A stretch of 52,945 bases of DNA from an uncultured Bacilli bacterium (GTDB lineage Bacteria > Bacillota_I > Bacilli_A > RF39 > UBA660): NCBI GenBank assembly GCA_947588685.1, contig CANPYM010000006.1, positions 1 through 52,945 of the forward strand, given 5' to 3'. Within the stretch, counting starts at the first letter, position 1; every line of letters starts with the position of its first letter. The notes below the pieces were generated by a model that was given only the letters and a program-made list of their open reading frames with translations, made no database searches and was not told the DNA's origin. This document shows positions 16,640-25,002 of this stretch, one piece after another. The translations under genes were made by a program, and so were the position numbers.

Positions 16640-17062
16640 ATGAATAATGATCGTGTAAAACATTCTATATCAGTTGCAAGGAAAATGGTGAAAATTGCTC
16701 AAAGTAAACACTTAAGCACTGATGAAATTAATAATTGCTTTTTAATAGGTTATGTTCATGATATCGGGTATGAGTTTATAAAAGACGGTATGAAGCATAA
16801 CATTATTGGTGGAGAAATATTAAAAAATAGTGGTTTTAAGTTTTGGCAAGAAGTTTATTACCATGGCGAAATTAATCCTACTTATACATCTTTATACCTA
16901 GATATTTTAAATCAAGCTGATATGCAAATTGATAAAGATGGTAATGATGTTGGATATGTCGGAAGATTAAAAGATATCGAGGAAAGATACGGAAAAGATT
17001 CTGATGTATATAAAAATTGTCAAAAGTTAATAAATAAGTTAAAAGATAGTATGAATATATAA
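16640..17062 (+). CDS. Small HD-domain phosphohydrolase
   Basis: A 140-residue metal-dependent phosphohydrolase of the HD superfamily. The metal ligands are seen as an early His in VKHSISVARKM, the HD doublet in LIGYVHDIGYEF, and the later Asp in LNQADMQID. This is about the minimum length for a stand-alone HD domain. The ATG at 16640 has GAGGT upstream. It is separated from rdgB by 90 nt and closely followed by a histidine phosphatase gene. Substrate is probably a nucleotide, judged only from family and neighbours. Confidence 0.75.
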   Translation: MNNDRVKHSISVARKMVKIAQSKHLSTDEINNCFLIGYVHDIGYEFIKDGMKHNIIGGEILKNSGFKFWQEVYYHGEINPTYTSLYLDILNQADMQIDKDGNDVGYVGRLKDIEERYGKDSDVYKNCQKLINKLKDSMNI

Positions 17063-17071
17063 GAGGTGATA

Positions 17072-17713
17072 ATGATGAAAACAATCGTTTATATTTCAAG
17101 ACATTCTAAACCACTTAAAAATTTAGTTGAAACTTATGATGCTAAAGAAAGTGAGCAAATTAGAAACGAAAAAAATCCTTTAAGTGTTGAAGGTGAGAAT
17201 CTTGCTTTAAAAATGAGTATGTACGAAGATTTGCAAGATATTGATGTTATCTATTCTTCACATTATGTTAGGACAATGTCAACAGCTAAATACATCGCTT
17301 TAAATAATCATATTAAGTTAAATGTTGATGAACGCTTTGGCGAAAGAAAATTTGGACTTGATGGTGCAACTACTCTTCCTGATAATTATTTCGAAGATCA
17401 ATTTCGTAATTGGGATTATAAGTTGCCACTTGGTGAGTCATTAAATGAGGTTGCCGATAGAATGAAATCTGGATTTGATGATTTACTTAAAGCTAATGCC
17501 GGTAAAAAAGTAATGCTTGTATCACATGGAACAGCATTAAGTGCGATGTTTAGTAAGTGGTGCACAGTTAAATTAAATGAGGCAACTAAATTAGTTGAGA
17601 TATACTTTAAAGATAGACTAGTTTTTGATGGAAATTGGGATGCACCAGAGTTATTTAAGTTAGAGTTTGAGGATACTGAATTAATAGATATTAAAAATAT
17701 TAAGTGGCACTAA
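17072..17713 (+). CDS. Histidine phosphatase (phosphoglycerate mutase-like) family protein
   Basis: A 213-residue phosphatase with a phosphohistidine intermediate. The N-terminal motif YISRHSKPLK is the RH-x catalytic box with Ser in place of the usual Gly. IDVIYSSHYVRTMSTA and the C-terminal VMLVSHGTALSAM carry the other active-site Arg and His. The GTG at 17066 overlaps the Shine-Dalgarno AAGAGGTGAT, so the start is the ATG at 17072 or the adjacent one at 17075. The gene is 9 nt from the HD hydrolase and ends at a strong terminator. Related proteins act on sugar phosphates or nucleoside monophosphates; a mutase role is unlikely without further conserved residues. Confidence 0.85.
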   Translation: MMKTIVYISRHSKPLKNLVETYDAKESEQIRNEKNPLSVEGENLALKMSMYEDLQDIDVIYSSHYVRTMSTAKYIALNNHIKLNVDERFGERKFGLDGATTLPDNYFEDQFRNWDYKLPLGESLNEVADRMKSGFDDLLKANAGKKVMLVSHGTALSAMFSKWCTVKLNEATKLVEIYFKDRLVFDGNWDAPELFKLEFEDTELIDIKNIKWH

Positions 17714-17718
17714 GCCAT

Positions 17719-17751
17719 AAAAAATACTAACATTAGGTTAGTATTTTTTTT
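17719..17751 (+). terminator. Intrinsic terminator after the histidine phosphatase gene
   Basis: A 13-bp stem (AAAAAATACTAAC / GTTAGTATTTTTT) with a 5-nt loop and T run. The ISL3-type element begins immediately after the last T. Confidence 0.85.
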
Positions 17752-18156
17752 GGTTGTATTATAAATAGTGTTGGTGAGAAAAATCACTGACACTATTTTA
17801 TTTTATAAAAAGACATAAGTTTGATACAATGTAATTATCCAAAAAACATAGAAAGGATCAAAACTTATGTCTATAAATAATTATATCTTAAATTTACTAA
17901 ATATTGAAGATAAAAATATCTTTATTAATACAAATAATATTCAAACTAAATCTATTAAAGGAAAAAACTATAAAATCATTGAAGCTTTTCTGACATATAT
18001 GCCTGAATATTGTCCTCATTGTGGCGTTGTCAATAAATCTTCTGATGATATTATTAAATGGGGCTTTAGAAAAAACTGTATTGTTAAAATCCCTAAACAA
18101 GGTAATTGTTTAACTAGATTAATTCTTCATAAACAAAGATTTCTTTGTAAACATAC
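17752..18156 (+). mobile_element. Truncated ISL3-family insertion sequence (left end only)
   Basis: Starts with an end repeat whose inner 14 bases (AAATAGTGTTGGTG) are identical to the sequence near the right edge of the window (52880-52893); over 25 positions the two ends agree at 20. About 90 nt later a transposase reading frame begins. Homology to ISL3 stops near 18156, where sequence belonging to the convergent ATPase gene begins. No right end is visible. Confidence 0.7.
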
Positions 18157-18175
18157 CAATAATTGGGATTTCTGA
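17867..18175 (+). pseudogene. ISL3-type transposase, N-terminal fragment
   Basis: Encodes 102 residues before running into foreign sequence. The zinc-ribbon-like segment YMPEYCPHCGVVNKSSDDII and the following ILHKQRFLCKH are typical of the N-terminus of ISL3 transposases, which are normally around 400 residues with a DDE catalytic domain. That domain is absent here. The last eight or so residues come from the antisense of the neighbouring ATPase gene. Shine-Dalgarno GAAAGGA precedes the ATG. Confidence 0.75.
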
Positions 18176-18643
18176 TAAAAAATCTTTTAAAAAAGATAAT
18201 TCCTTATTTTCATCAAAAATATTTTTTAGTTCTGGTTTCGTAACATTTTTTCCTAGTTTAGTTTCATAAACATAAACAACTAAATCGAAAATGGGGAAGC
18301 TATAATTATATTTAGTTTTTAAATTTTGTCTTAGGACCTTTAATATTTCTAAAATATTATTATTTAGTTCGCTGAATTTTTCAAAGTCAAAAAATAAATA
18401 TTTAATTCCAGGCTTTTTTTCTTGTAATTCTTCTTGCAATTTTAAAAGTAGAGAACTCTTACCTATTCCTCCATAGCCATAATAGGAAATAACTTGGATT
18501 TTATTGGAAATTTTTTCCTTTAAAATTAAGTCTTCTGTTTCATTAAATTTCGCCCAAAAGGCTTTACGTGGTTCCTCACGATCCGTAAACATTTTTACTG
18601 CCGGAATATTTTTAAAATTTCCTTTGCTAGCAAACTTTGACAT
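18119..18643 (-). pseudogene. Truncated P-loop (STAND/AAA-type) ATPase gene
   Basis: A frame of 174 residues starting at 18643 with GGAGG upstream. It contains a clear Walker A, YYGYGGIGKSSLLLKL, near residue 58 and a YLFFDFEKF strand that may be the following beta element. ATPases of this kind are normally several hundred residues, with sensor or repeat domains at the C-terminus. Here the sequence stops at FLSEIPIIGM, where the ISL3 fragment begins (near 18156), and the last residues are read from IS DNA. The lost part cannot be recovered from this window. Possible original roles include a signal-transducing NTPase or defence protein; neither is demonstrable. Confidence 0.65.
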
Positions 18644-18778
18644 ATCTTAAACCTCCACCTTTAATATATAATAATTTTGCATTTCTTTTTTTGATATTTT
18701 AGTTATCTCTATTTTTGGATAAATATGGTTAAGAAATACTTTAGTATATTATATCATATTGGAAATCATTTAGATAAA

Positions 18779-18809
18779 TAAAATACTAACATGAAAGTTA
18801 GTATTCTTT
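18779..18809. terminator. Bidirectional terminator
   Basis: A 9-bp stem (AATACTAAC / GTTAGTATT) with a 6-nt loop lies next to the 3' end of the minus-strand membrane protein gene. Its stem is nearly the same as that at 17719. Confidence 0.65.
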
Positions 18810-18810
18810 T

Positions 18811-20139
18811 TTAATTATTTAGCTTTTTATCTTGAACTTTTTGATTATAAATATGGCGACTTACAACCATACTATTTTTCTTTTGGTATTCTCGGTTTAA
18901 ATATTCGTAATAAGTTCCGGGAGTAATAATACCATTCATCTTTAGTAAGTCAATGCCACTTTTACCGATAATTAAATCAGCTAATCGGCAGCAGTTCGCA
19001 CCCAAAACAAAGTATTTTTGAAACTTACCGGATGTAAACTTATAAAATTTAGCTCCTGTTTGTTGATGCAATACACTAGCATAATCGGTATATTTACTTT
19101 TATCTACTTTTTTATTTGCCTTTGCAGCGGCAACATAAGGTGGTTGCCATTCAACTAATTGGCTAAATAGTTTATCTATTTCTTTATCGATATTTTTCTT
19201 TTGCGTTTCGGTTAATTTTAAACCAAAAGCAAATAACGTTTTAGCGCTATGTTGGATACAAAAGGGAATATATTTTTCTCGGTTGGTGGTGAAGACGACC
19301 CCATCGCCAATCATATCGAAAAGGCGAAAGGAAGTATCATCATAATTACCATAGGAAATGACTTTGCCTTGATAATACAAATCAACATGCCCCATCCGGT
19401 TAAAGCCACGATTAGAAGTATGAACAAATACTTCCATATCGGGTTCATCAACATTTTTGTTTTCATCGAAAAGTAAAGAACCATCTTCTTCATCTTTATC
19501 AATTAAATAATTAATCTCGCTTAAGACGGTAAAAGGAATAATGGCCTCTATAACCGCTGGTAAGCTTATTCTAAAGCCTCTTTTAATTTTATTTTTTAAT
19601 TTTTTAGGGATTAAGAAGGTGATGAAATCTCCCATATAGGTCATTCCAAGGAAGATAAAGTACCATCCTATTAAAATGACAAAGCGATTAATATTTTTAA
19701 TTGGCGCTAGAACAACTGGAATAGCAATAATAAAATAAAATAAACTAGATATAAGTTCCAATAGGCGTCCTTTAGTCTTATGCTTTAAAAGAATGAGATA
19801 GTTAATCAGTTTAACAAGACCATTGACAAATAAATATATACCAAAAATAAGCGGTAAAATTGATAAGGGTATATTTTTAAAAAAGGTTAAACCTAAACAG
19901 AAGATAAGATTTAAAAAGCATTTGGCAAAATTGATGTTTTGCCCCTTCTTCTTCCCTAAAAGAAAGTTGACGAATTGCTTAATTGATAAAAAGAGAATAG
20001 CAAGGGTAAAAATATTAATTAGTTGATAATATAGTTCTCCTTTAAAATTGATTAAAGAAACCCCAATAATTGTTAAAACAATACTAATTATAAATGAACT
20101 AGTAGCACTAAACATCTTATCACTTTTTATTTCTAGCAT
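18811..20139 (-). CDS. Membrane protein with DUF308-like helices and a papain-like C-terminal domain
   Basis: A 442-residue protein. Roughly residues 10-210 contain six to eight transmembrane helices resembling the HdeD/DUF308 repeat. The soluble C-terminal half holds FVHTSNRGFNRMGHVDLYYQ (a Gly-His-Val-Asp segment), VISYGNYD and FVLGANCCRLADLIIG. The order His before Cys fits the permuted NlpC/P60 (YiiX/YebB-like) papain fold, whose members are lipid or peptide amidases and acyltransferases. On this reading it would be a membrane-tethered thiol hydrolase; the catalytic assignment is inference. The start has GAGGG upstream, and a TATAAT on the minus strand at 20173-20178 is a likely -10. No operon partner on this strand. 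Confidence 0.65.
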   Translation of the reverse strand: MLEIKSDKMFSATSSFIISIVLTIIGVSLINFKGELYYQLINIFTLAILFLSIKQFVNFLLGKKKGQNINFAKCFLNLIFCLGLTFFKNIPLSILPLIFGIYLFVNGLVKLINYLILLKHKTKGRLLELISSLFYFIIAIPVVLAPIKNINRFVILIGWYFIFLGMTYMGDFITFLIPKKLKNKIKRGFRISLPAVIEAIIPFTVLSEINYLIDKDEEDGSLLFDENKNVDEPDMEVFVHTSNRGFNRMGHVDLYYQGKVISYGNYDDTSFRLFDMIGDGVVFTTNREKYIPFCIQHSAKTLFAFGLKLTETQKKNIDKEIDKLFSQLVEWQPPYVAAAKANKKVDKSKYTDYASVLHQQTGAKFYKFTSGKFQKYFVLGANCCRLADLIIGKSGIDLLKMNGIITPGTYYEYLNREYQKKNSMVVSRHIYNQKVQDKKLNN

Positions 20140-20231
20140 AAATATCCCTCACATATAAAACTAACTATACTGATTATAACATAAAAATAGTAATTACTTT
20201 ACACTTCAAGTCTTAAAGTCATCAACTTAGA

Positions 20232-20260
20232 TTAACAATTATAAAGATATATGGTATAAT
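20232..20260 (+). promoter_or_regulatory. Promoter of the 131-residue hypothetical gene
   Basis: TTAACA (20232-20237), a 17-nt spacer and a perfect TATAAT (20255-20260), 24 nt before the start codon. Confidence 0.7.
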
Positions 20261-20283
20261 TACTACAATTGGAGAGTGATAAA

Positions 20284-20679
20284 ATGCCAGTAGCTAACCA
20301 ACCTCAATTAGATGTTTATAATATGCCTAAAAATATAGTTTATCAGTTTGATCAAGATGGACATTATGTTTGGAAAGTTAATCGCTATAGTACACTTGAA
20401 GGTAAATATCCTAGTGATGTAGCAACGGAATTTGTTGAAGTATATGCTTTAGATGACAAAGGTAATTTAGTGTGTGAATGGAGCGGTGGGCTTATTGGTG
20501 AGTTAGATCATTTTGGACCAGCCTTTTCACGTGAGGATGGCCATTTTGGTATCTTCAGTTATGATATGGATAAGGGACGTGTTTTTAAAGCTGATATGCC
20601 ACTTAAAAAAGTTCCTAAAGAATTATCCGAACAGTTAGAAGTACCAAAAAAGAAAAATCCTTGGCATCATTATTTATAA
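20284..20679 (+). CDS. Conserved-looking small hypothetical protein
   Basis: A soluble protein of 131 residues I do not recognise. It is rich in aromatic and acidic residues, with short beta-like segments such as IVYQFDQDGHYVWKVNRYST and LVCEWSGGLIGELDHFGPAF, and a basic, Pro-rich tail (PKKKNPWHHYL). No signal peptide, membrane helix or Cys pair. The in-frame TTG at 20269 precedes the Shine-Dalgarno GGAGAG, so the ATG at 20284 is used. It is a single gene with its own promoter and terminator, between two minus-strand genes. Confidence 0.75.
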   Translation: MPVANQPQLDVYNMPKNIVYQFDQDGHYVWKVNRYSTLEGKYPSDVATEFVEVYALDDKGNLVCEWSGGLIGELDHFGPAFSREDGHFGIFSYDMDKGRVFKADMPLKKVPKELSEQLEVPKKKNPWHHYL

Positions 20680-20706
20680 AAAAAGACTGCTTATGCAGTT
20701 TTTTAA
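20679..20706. terminator. Shared bidirectional terminator between the hypothetical gene and metK
   Basis: ACTGC, a 4-nt loop and GCAGT extended by A/T tracts on both sides, between two convergent genes; T runs occur in both directions. Confidence 0.65.
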
Positions 20707-21725
20707 TTTGTAAAATGACCGAAGCGAGCCTTTTCTTCATAAGAGATATTTCTAAGATTTAAGTCGTTAATAATATTTGCTAGCTTACATTCTTCATACA
20801 TTTCAACGCTAGCTTCTCTTTCTCCTTTATCGGTTTTAATGAAAATAGAAACAGGTTTAGCTTTTCCTATTACATAGGCTAGTTGAACTTCGCACCAATT
20901 GATGTCATTATTTTCTTTGACAATTCTTTTAGCTAACTCCCGAGCTTTATAGGCACCAGATCGATCAACTTTGGTAGGATCTTTACCGGAAAAAGCTCCT
21001 CCACCAACGGGTGCGAATGATTGATATGTATCAACGACAATCTTGCGGCCAGTAAGTCCAGCATCGCCATCAAAGCCACCAATTTTGAAGCGACCAGTTG
21101 GGTTAATAAGATATTCATCAACTGTCATATTATATTCTTGGCATATTTTGTTAGCTATATCTTTTAAGATAGCATCAGTTAGTTCACGATTTTCTTCGGT
21201 ATTTTGGTAGCAAATAGTAAAATACTTAATTTTGATTAATTTATCTTGTTCATATAACCCCGTTATTTCGGCTTTACCATCCGGTAAAAAACGTTTATCT
21301 TTTTTTCTTAATTCATCATAGGCTTGACTAAACTTTTGCAAGATAACCATTGCTTTAGGAAGCATATTTGGTGTTTCTTTAGTCGCATAGCCAAACATCA
21401 TTCCGTTATCGCCAGCCCCACCGACATCATCATTAGTTCCTAAAGCGATATCAGAACTTTGAACACCCAAATTATCAATGATTTCATAATCAGTCCGGTA
21501 ACCGACATCTTCTAAAACTCTTTTAGTAATGGCTTTAGTGTCAATTTTAGCTTTGGTTGTGACCTCACCGGTAATGAATATTTTATCTTTTCCTCCCATA
21601 ACTTCAATACCACATCGGCTCATTTTATCTTGCCTTAAGCATTCATCTAAAATGGCATCACTAATTTGATCACATACCTTATCAGGATGACCGCGAAAGA
21701 CAATTTCGTTAGTATAAACTTTCAT
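20703..21725 (-). CDS. metK: S-adenosylmethionine synthetase
   Basis: Makes S-adenosylmethionine from ATP and methionine. It has 340 residues, shorter than the 380-400 of most bacterial MetK proteins, and belongs to a divergent type with the N-terminus MKVYTNEIVFRGHPDK instead of the usual SESVTEGHPDK. ATP and metal motifs are present: GHPDKVCDQISDAILDECL at residue 12, VGGAGDNGMMFGYAT near 105, GRFKIGGFDGDAGLTGRK, and GGGAFSGKDPTKVDRSGAY near 230; it ends in ARFGHFTN. The upstream in-frame ATG (21758) lies in the riboswitch expression platform; AAAGGAG places the start at 21725. A SAM-I riboswitch directly upstream provides feedback control. Confidence 0.93.
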   Translation of the reverse strand: MKVYTNEIVFRGHPDKVCDQISDAILDECLRQDKMSRCGIEVMGGKDKIFITGEVTTKAKIDTKAITKRVLEDVGYRTDYEIIDNLGVQSSDIALGTNDDVGGAGDNGMMFGYATKETPNMLPKAMVILQKFSQAYDELRKKDKRFLPDGKAEITGLYEQDKLIKIKYFTICYQNTEENRELTDAILKDIANKICQEYNMTVDEYLINPTGRFKIGGFDGDAGLTGRKIVVDTYQSFAPVGGGAFSGKDPTKVDRSGAYKARELAKRIVKENNDINWCEVQLAYVIGKAKPVSIFIKTDKGEREASVEMYEECKLANIINDLNLRNISYEEKARFGHFTN

Positions 21726-21747
21726 ATAATTCTCCTTTCGCATCTCA

Positions 21748-21866
21748 TAAAAAAACACCCAAGATAACTTGAGCTTAAAGTTATCTTATCGTTCTAGCTT
21801 TACCACCTAATTTAATAGGTTGGTGTGATTTCGTTGGGCTAGTCCCTCCATCACTCTTTATAAGAT
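21748..21866 (-). promoter_or_regulatory. SAM-I (S-box) riboswitch with terminator
   Basis: Read on the minus strand, the leader holds the S-box signature: closing helix CTTATA / GATAAG, then GATGGAGGGACTAGCCC followed by AACGAAATC, a CCAACC...GGTGG helix, and GCTAGAACG. The usual GCAACC/GGTGC pair is changed on both sides, which preserves pairing. The 3' side merges with a terminator (AAGATAACTT / AAGTTATCTT, then seven T). SAM binding should favour the terminator and turn metK off. Confidence 0.93.
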
Positions 21867-21875
21867 GTTAAAATA

Positions 21876-21904
21876 ATTATAACGTCATTTATTGGTAATG
21901 TCAA
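21876..21904 (-). promoter_or_regulatory. metK promoter
   Basis: On the minus strand, perfect TTGACA (21904-21899), a 17-nt spacer and perfect TATAAT (21881-21876). Transcription would begin a few bases upstream of the S-box aptamer. Confidence 0.85.
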
Positions 21905-21947
21905 TGATAGAAATATTTGGTATAATATAGAGGTAAAGGAGCGTTAT

Positions 21948-22568
21948 ATGAATTATTTAAAAATAAATGGTGATCATCTTTTAGATGAACCGGCTAAAAA
22001 GTTACAAGAGGGTGAGGTTGTCGTTTTTAAAACAGAAACCGTCTATGGTATTGGCGTTAATGCTCTTGATGAAGAAGCGGTAAAACGGCTATATAAGGCT
22101 AAGCAAAGAGAAGCAACCAAACCAACTAGTGTCTTAGTATCTAATTATGATATGGTTAAAATGGTTGCTAAAGATATTACGGATGTTGAAAAGAAGATTA
22201 TGGATGCTTTTTTTCCGGGCTCACTTACGATTATCTTAAAGCAAAATGATTTAGTACCTGATATTGTTACGGCTGGTACAAAAACGATTGGAGTTAGAAT
22301 GCCAAGTGGTAAGCTAGCTTTAAAACTAGTTGAAAAAGCGGGAGTACCTTTAGCTACTTCAAGCGCTAATATCGCTGATCATAAAGTCGGAATAAATATG
22401 GATGAAATTATGAATGATTTTGGCTCATCAGTCAGTTTTTACTTAGATGACGATGAACCTTTTTCTGGCGTTGCATCAACTGTTGTAAAAGTTGTTGATG
22501 GTGTTCCTAAAATATTACGTGAGGGAACCATTAGTGAAGAAGATATTCTTAAGGTTATTAATGATTAG
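21948..22568 (+). CDS. tsaC: Threonylcarbamoyl-AMP synthase (TsaC/YwlC/Sua5 family)
   Basis: Makes threonylcarbamoyl-AMP from threonine, bicarbonate and ATP for the t6A modification of ANN-decoding tRNAs. The 206 residues cover the YrdC-like catalytic domain without the Sua5 C-terminal extension. Signature segments are VVVFKTETVYGIGVNALDEE with the key Lys and Thr, RLYKAKQREATKPTSVLVSN, FFPGSLTIILK, IGVRMPS and LATSSANIADHK. TATAAT at 21921-21926 serves as -10, lying back to back with the metK promoter. The Shine-Dalgarno AAAGGAG precedes the ATG at 21948. The Nudix gene starts 9 nt after the stop. Confidence 0.93.
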   Translation: MNYLKINGDHLLDEPAKKLQEGEVVVFKTETVYGIGVNALDEEAVKRLYKAKQREATKPTSVLVSNYDMVKMVAKDITDVEKKIMDAFFPGSLTIILKQNDLVPDIVTAGTKTIGVRMPSGKLALKLVEKAGVPLATSSANIADHKVGINMDEIMNDFGSSVSFYLDDDEPFSGVASTVVKVVDGVPKILREGTISEEDILKVIND

Positions 22569-22577
22569 GAGTAAATG

Positions 22578-22985
22578 ATGAAAAAAGTTGTTGGAACAAT
22601 GTTTTTTGATAATAATAGTTTACTAATTGATAAACCCCGTAAACGATCAACTTATCAGATGATTGGTGGGAGTGTTGAAGAGGGGGAAACCCCTAAAGAA
22701 GCAGCTATTCGGGAGTGTCATGAAGAATTGGGGAGTGAAGCTATATTTGATGAAGATAAGCTTACGCTTGTGATGGAGTTTGATGAAATCGCTACAAGTG
22801 ATGGTGTTACACCGATTCATTTCTACGTTTTTAAGTATGAGGGGAAACTTTTAGGTAGTCTTCAAACATCTGAAGAAATTGAAAAGTTCTTATGGTATAA
22901 TTCCGATTATGGTGTAGATGTTTTATCTAATACTTTAAAAAATGAAGTTGTCCCATATTGTCTTCAAAAAGGACTGATAAAATAA
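22578..22985 (+). CDS. Nudix hydrolase
   Basis: A 135-residue pyrophosphohydrolase. The Nudix box is complete: GGSVEEGETPKEAAIRECHE followed directly by ELG fits G-x5-E-x7-RE-x2-EE-x-G. The N-terminal strand VVGTMFFDNNSLLIDKPRK suggests an MutT-like nucleotide substrate. There are two adjacent ATGs at 22575 and 22578; the second has better spacing from TAGGAG. Co-transcribed with tsaC. Substrate not determinable by eye. Confidence 0.88.
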   Translation: MKKVVGTMFFDNNSLLIDKPRKRSTYQMIGGSVEEGETPKEAAIRECHEELGSEAIFDEDKLTLVMEFDEIATSDGVTPIHFYVFKYEGKLLGSLQTSEEIEKFLWYNSDYGVDVLSNTLKNEVVPYCLQKGLIK

Positions 22986-23088
22986 TAAGGATTTTTAGGA
23001 AAAAATAGAAATTAAGCCTATAAATATGATATAATATATTTAGTTAACCATAAAAGGCAAAACATTATGACGAAAGGTAGGGATTTTT

Positions 23089-24132
23089 ATGGCAACAAAA
23101 AAACAAGAATTTGATTCCTTACAAGGGCAAAAAGATAATTTTCGACAATTCGAAGGTAAAAATGGAAACTCAATAGGTGTTGAAGCAAATCCTATTAAAA
23201 AAACTATGAGTGATAAAACACGTTATATTATCGTAGGTGTGGTTGCTTGTGCTTTATTGGCAGTAATCGTTGCCGTAGCGCTTTGGGGCGACCTTGACAA
23301 GCGAAAAGCTGATAGTTCTAGTAGTACATATAGCAGCAATGTTAACCATGAAGTTGGAATTAAAAAGGCTGATCGTAATTTAAGTACCGAAACTTTAAAA
23401 GGCTTCTATGAAACAATTGATGCTAAAGACACTAGCGTTGTTTATTTTGCAAGCTCAACTTGTGGATATTGCGCAATGGAAAAGCCAATTTTCCAAAATA
23501 TTGTTAAAGACTATGGTATGAAGACTTTTGAAATTGATGCTAGCAAGTTAACTCAAGCTGAATTAAATGAAATTATAACAGCTTTAGGTATTGAAGGATC
23601 AACACCAGCAACGGTTGTTGTTAAAAATAATACCATTGTTGATCGTCAAAATGGTTATTTAGATGGTAAAGCATATGTTGCTTTCTTAAGTAAAAATGGT
23701 GCTATCCCAGAGGATGCCGTTTATAAACAAGAAGAAAGATTAATTGATATTAATTATGATGAGTTTAAAAGTTTAGCTGAACGTAAAGAAGCTAACCTTG
23801 TCCTATTTGATAATGTCGCTTGTAGCTCATGTGCTGAAGTTAGATCTTTATTGAATGATTTATCCAAAGAACATAATTTCGTTGTTAATTATTTATCAGC
23901 TTCTTACTTAGAAGATGACGATATTGAACCATTTATTAATACAGATTTAAAAGAATTAGGTTACGATGAAGAGTCATTTGTAAAACAAGAAGCTATCAAA
24001 TATCCAGTTTTATTCGTTCTTCAAGATAATGAAATTGTTGATTATCTATTGGAAGATTTAGAAGATGAAAATGATACTATCGAAGAGTCTGATTATACTA
24101 AATTATTAAAGAAATACGGATTTATTAAATAA
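23089..24132 (+). CDS. Membrane-anchored protein with two thioredoxin domains
   Basis: A 347-residue protein: an N-terminal cytosolic tail, one membrane helix (about residues 46-67, YIIVGVVACALLAVIVAVAL), a Ser-rich linker and two extracytoplasmic thioredoxin folds. Domain 1 (about 95-215) has the redox motif CGYC in VVYFASSTCGYCAMEKPIF. Domain 2 (about 225-345) has CSSC in LVLFDNVACSSCAEVRSLL. Both contain the conserved cis-Pro-like region (STPATVVVKNN; KYPVLFVLQDN). It probably acts as a thiol oxidase, reductase or isomerase for exported proteins. A TATAAT lies at 23030-23035. First of three related adjacent genes, 2 nt from the next. Confidence 0.8.
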   Translation: MATKKQEFDSLQGQKDNFRQFEGKNGNSIGVEANPIKKTMSDKTRYIIVGVVACALLAVIVAVALWGDLDKRKADSSSSTYSSNVNHEVGIKKADRNLSTETLKGFYETIDAKDTSVVYFASSTCGYCAMEKPIFQNIVKDYGMKTFEIDASKLTQAELNEIITALGIEGSTPATVVVKNNTIVDRQNGYLDGKAYVAFLSKNGAIPEDAVYKQEERLIDINYDEFKSLAERKEANLVLFDNVACSSCAEVRSLLNDLSKEHNFVVNYLSASYLEDDDIEPFINTDLKELGYDEESFVKQEAIKYPVLFVLQDNEIVDYLLEDLEDENDTIEESDYTKLLKKYGFIK

Positions 24133-24134
24133 TT

Positions 24135-24992
24135 ATGTCTAAAAAAAATAACAAGCAGAATGTTACAACTAAAAAAAAGCATATATGGAAAATTTTAGGC
24201 TTTGCTTTAGCTAGCGTTTTGCTTGTTTTAGCTTTATACTTTGGAATAAAAAAATTAAGTAAATCAGAAGATAGTGAATTTAATAAATATTATGGTAGTG
24301 AAAAAATGAGTCTCATTTACTATTATGATAGTACTAGTAGTGAAGAAACAGATGCTTTGGAACTAGAATATATAAAACAAATTGTTAGAGATTATAAACT
24401 TAATTATGTCCTTCTTGATGCCCATGGTATGAGTAACAAGAATAAAAAGGAAATTGAAACAAAATTAGGTATTGAAAATAATATACCTGTTACAGCTGTT
24501 ACTAAAAATAGTAATGTTGTAGCAATTAATCAAAAGTTTGTTGGTAGCAATAAATTAGTTGACTTTTTGATTGATGCGGGTATGCTTAGTGAAGGTTCAA
24601 CTTATAAACCAACAGAAAATCTAACCTTTATCAATTATGACGATTATGTTAAAATTTTAGGTCAAGACGAAGCTAGTATTGTCGTTATTGGTCAAATCTC
24701 TTGCCCATATTGTTCTGCTAGCAAACAGATTTTAAGTAATATTGCGAAAGGTTATAAAATTACCATCAATTATCTTGATGTTAATGATTTTACTAGAGAA
24801 CAAGCGGTCGAATTTGTTACCAATTTACCAAAATTAGGTTATGATAATGAAAAATTAATTACTGATGGAACATTTGAAATGCCAACTTTATTTACGATTA
24901 AAGATGGTAAAATAGCTGATTATGTTGAAGGTGTAAAAAGCCTAGAAGAATATATCAGTTACTTTAGAGAGCAAGAATTTATCAAGTATTGA
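24135..24992 (+). CDS. Membrane-anchored protein with one active and one degenerate thioredoxin domain
   Basis: A 285-residue paralogue of the preceding gene. A short basic N-terminus and one membrane helix (about residues 18-38) are followed by a thioredoxin-like domain in which the redox Cys pair is missing (LIYYYDSTSSEETDALELEY), then a second domain with CPYC in VVIGQISCPYCSASKQIL and a cis-Pro region EMPTLFTIKDG. The degenerate domain could bind substrate or partner while the second does chemistry, as in multi-domain disulfide isomerases; that is inference. It follows the first paralogue by 2 nt without a clear ribosome-binding site, so translation is probably coupled. Confidence 0.78.
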   Translation: MSKKNNKQNVTTKKKHIWKILGFALASVLLVLALYFGIKKLSKSEDSEFNKYYGSEKMSLIYYYDSTSSEETDALELEYIKQIVRDYKLNYVLLDAHGMSNKNKKEIETKLGIENNIPVTAVTKNSNVVAINQKFVGSNKLVDFLIDAGMLSEGSTYKPTENLTFINYDDYVKILGQDEASIVVIGQISCPYCSASKQILSNIAKGYKITINYLDVNDFTREQAVEFVTNLPKLGYDNEKLITDGTFEMPTLFTIKDGKIADYVEGVKSLEEYISYFREQEFIKY

Positions 24993-25002
24993 GGGTGAAG
25001 AT

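Noticed and set aside
18119-18156. C-terminal end of the truncated ATPase as native sequence
   Set aside because: This part is the antisense of the ISL3 transposase fragment, so the residues after about PIIGM are not original.
17719-18809. The two similar terminators flanking the IS region as IS inverted repeats or target duplication
   Set aside because: Each is a complete terminator hairpin next to a gene end, and the IS end starts after the first one; similarity is limited to the stem.
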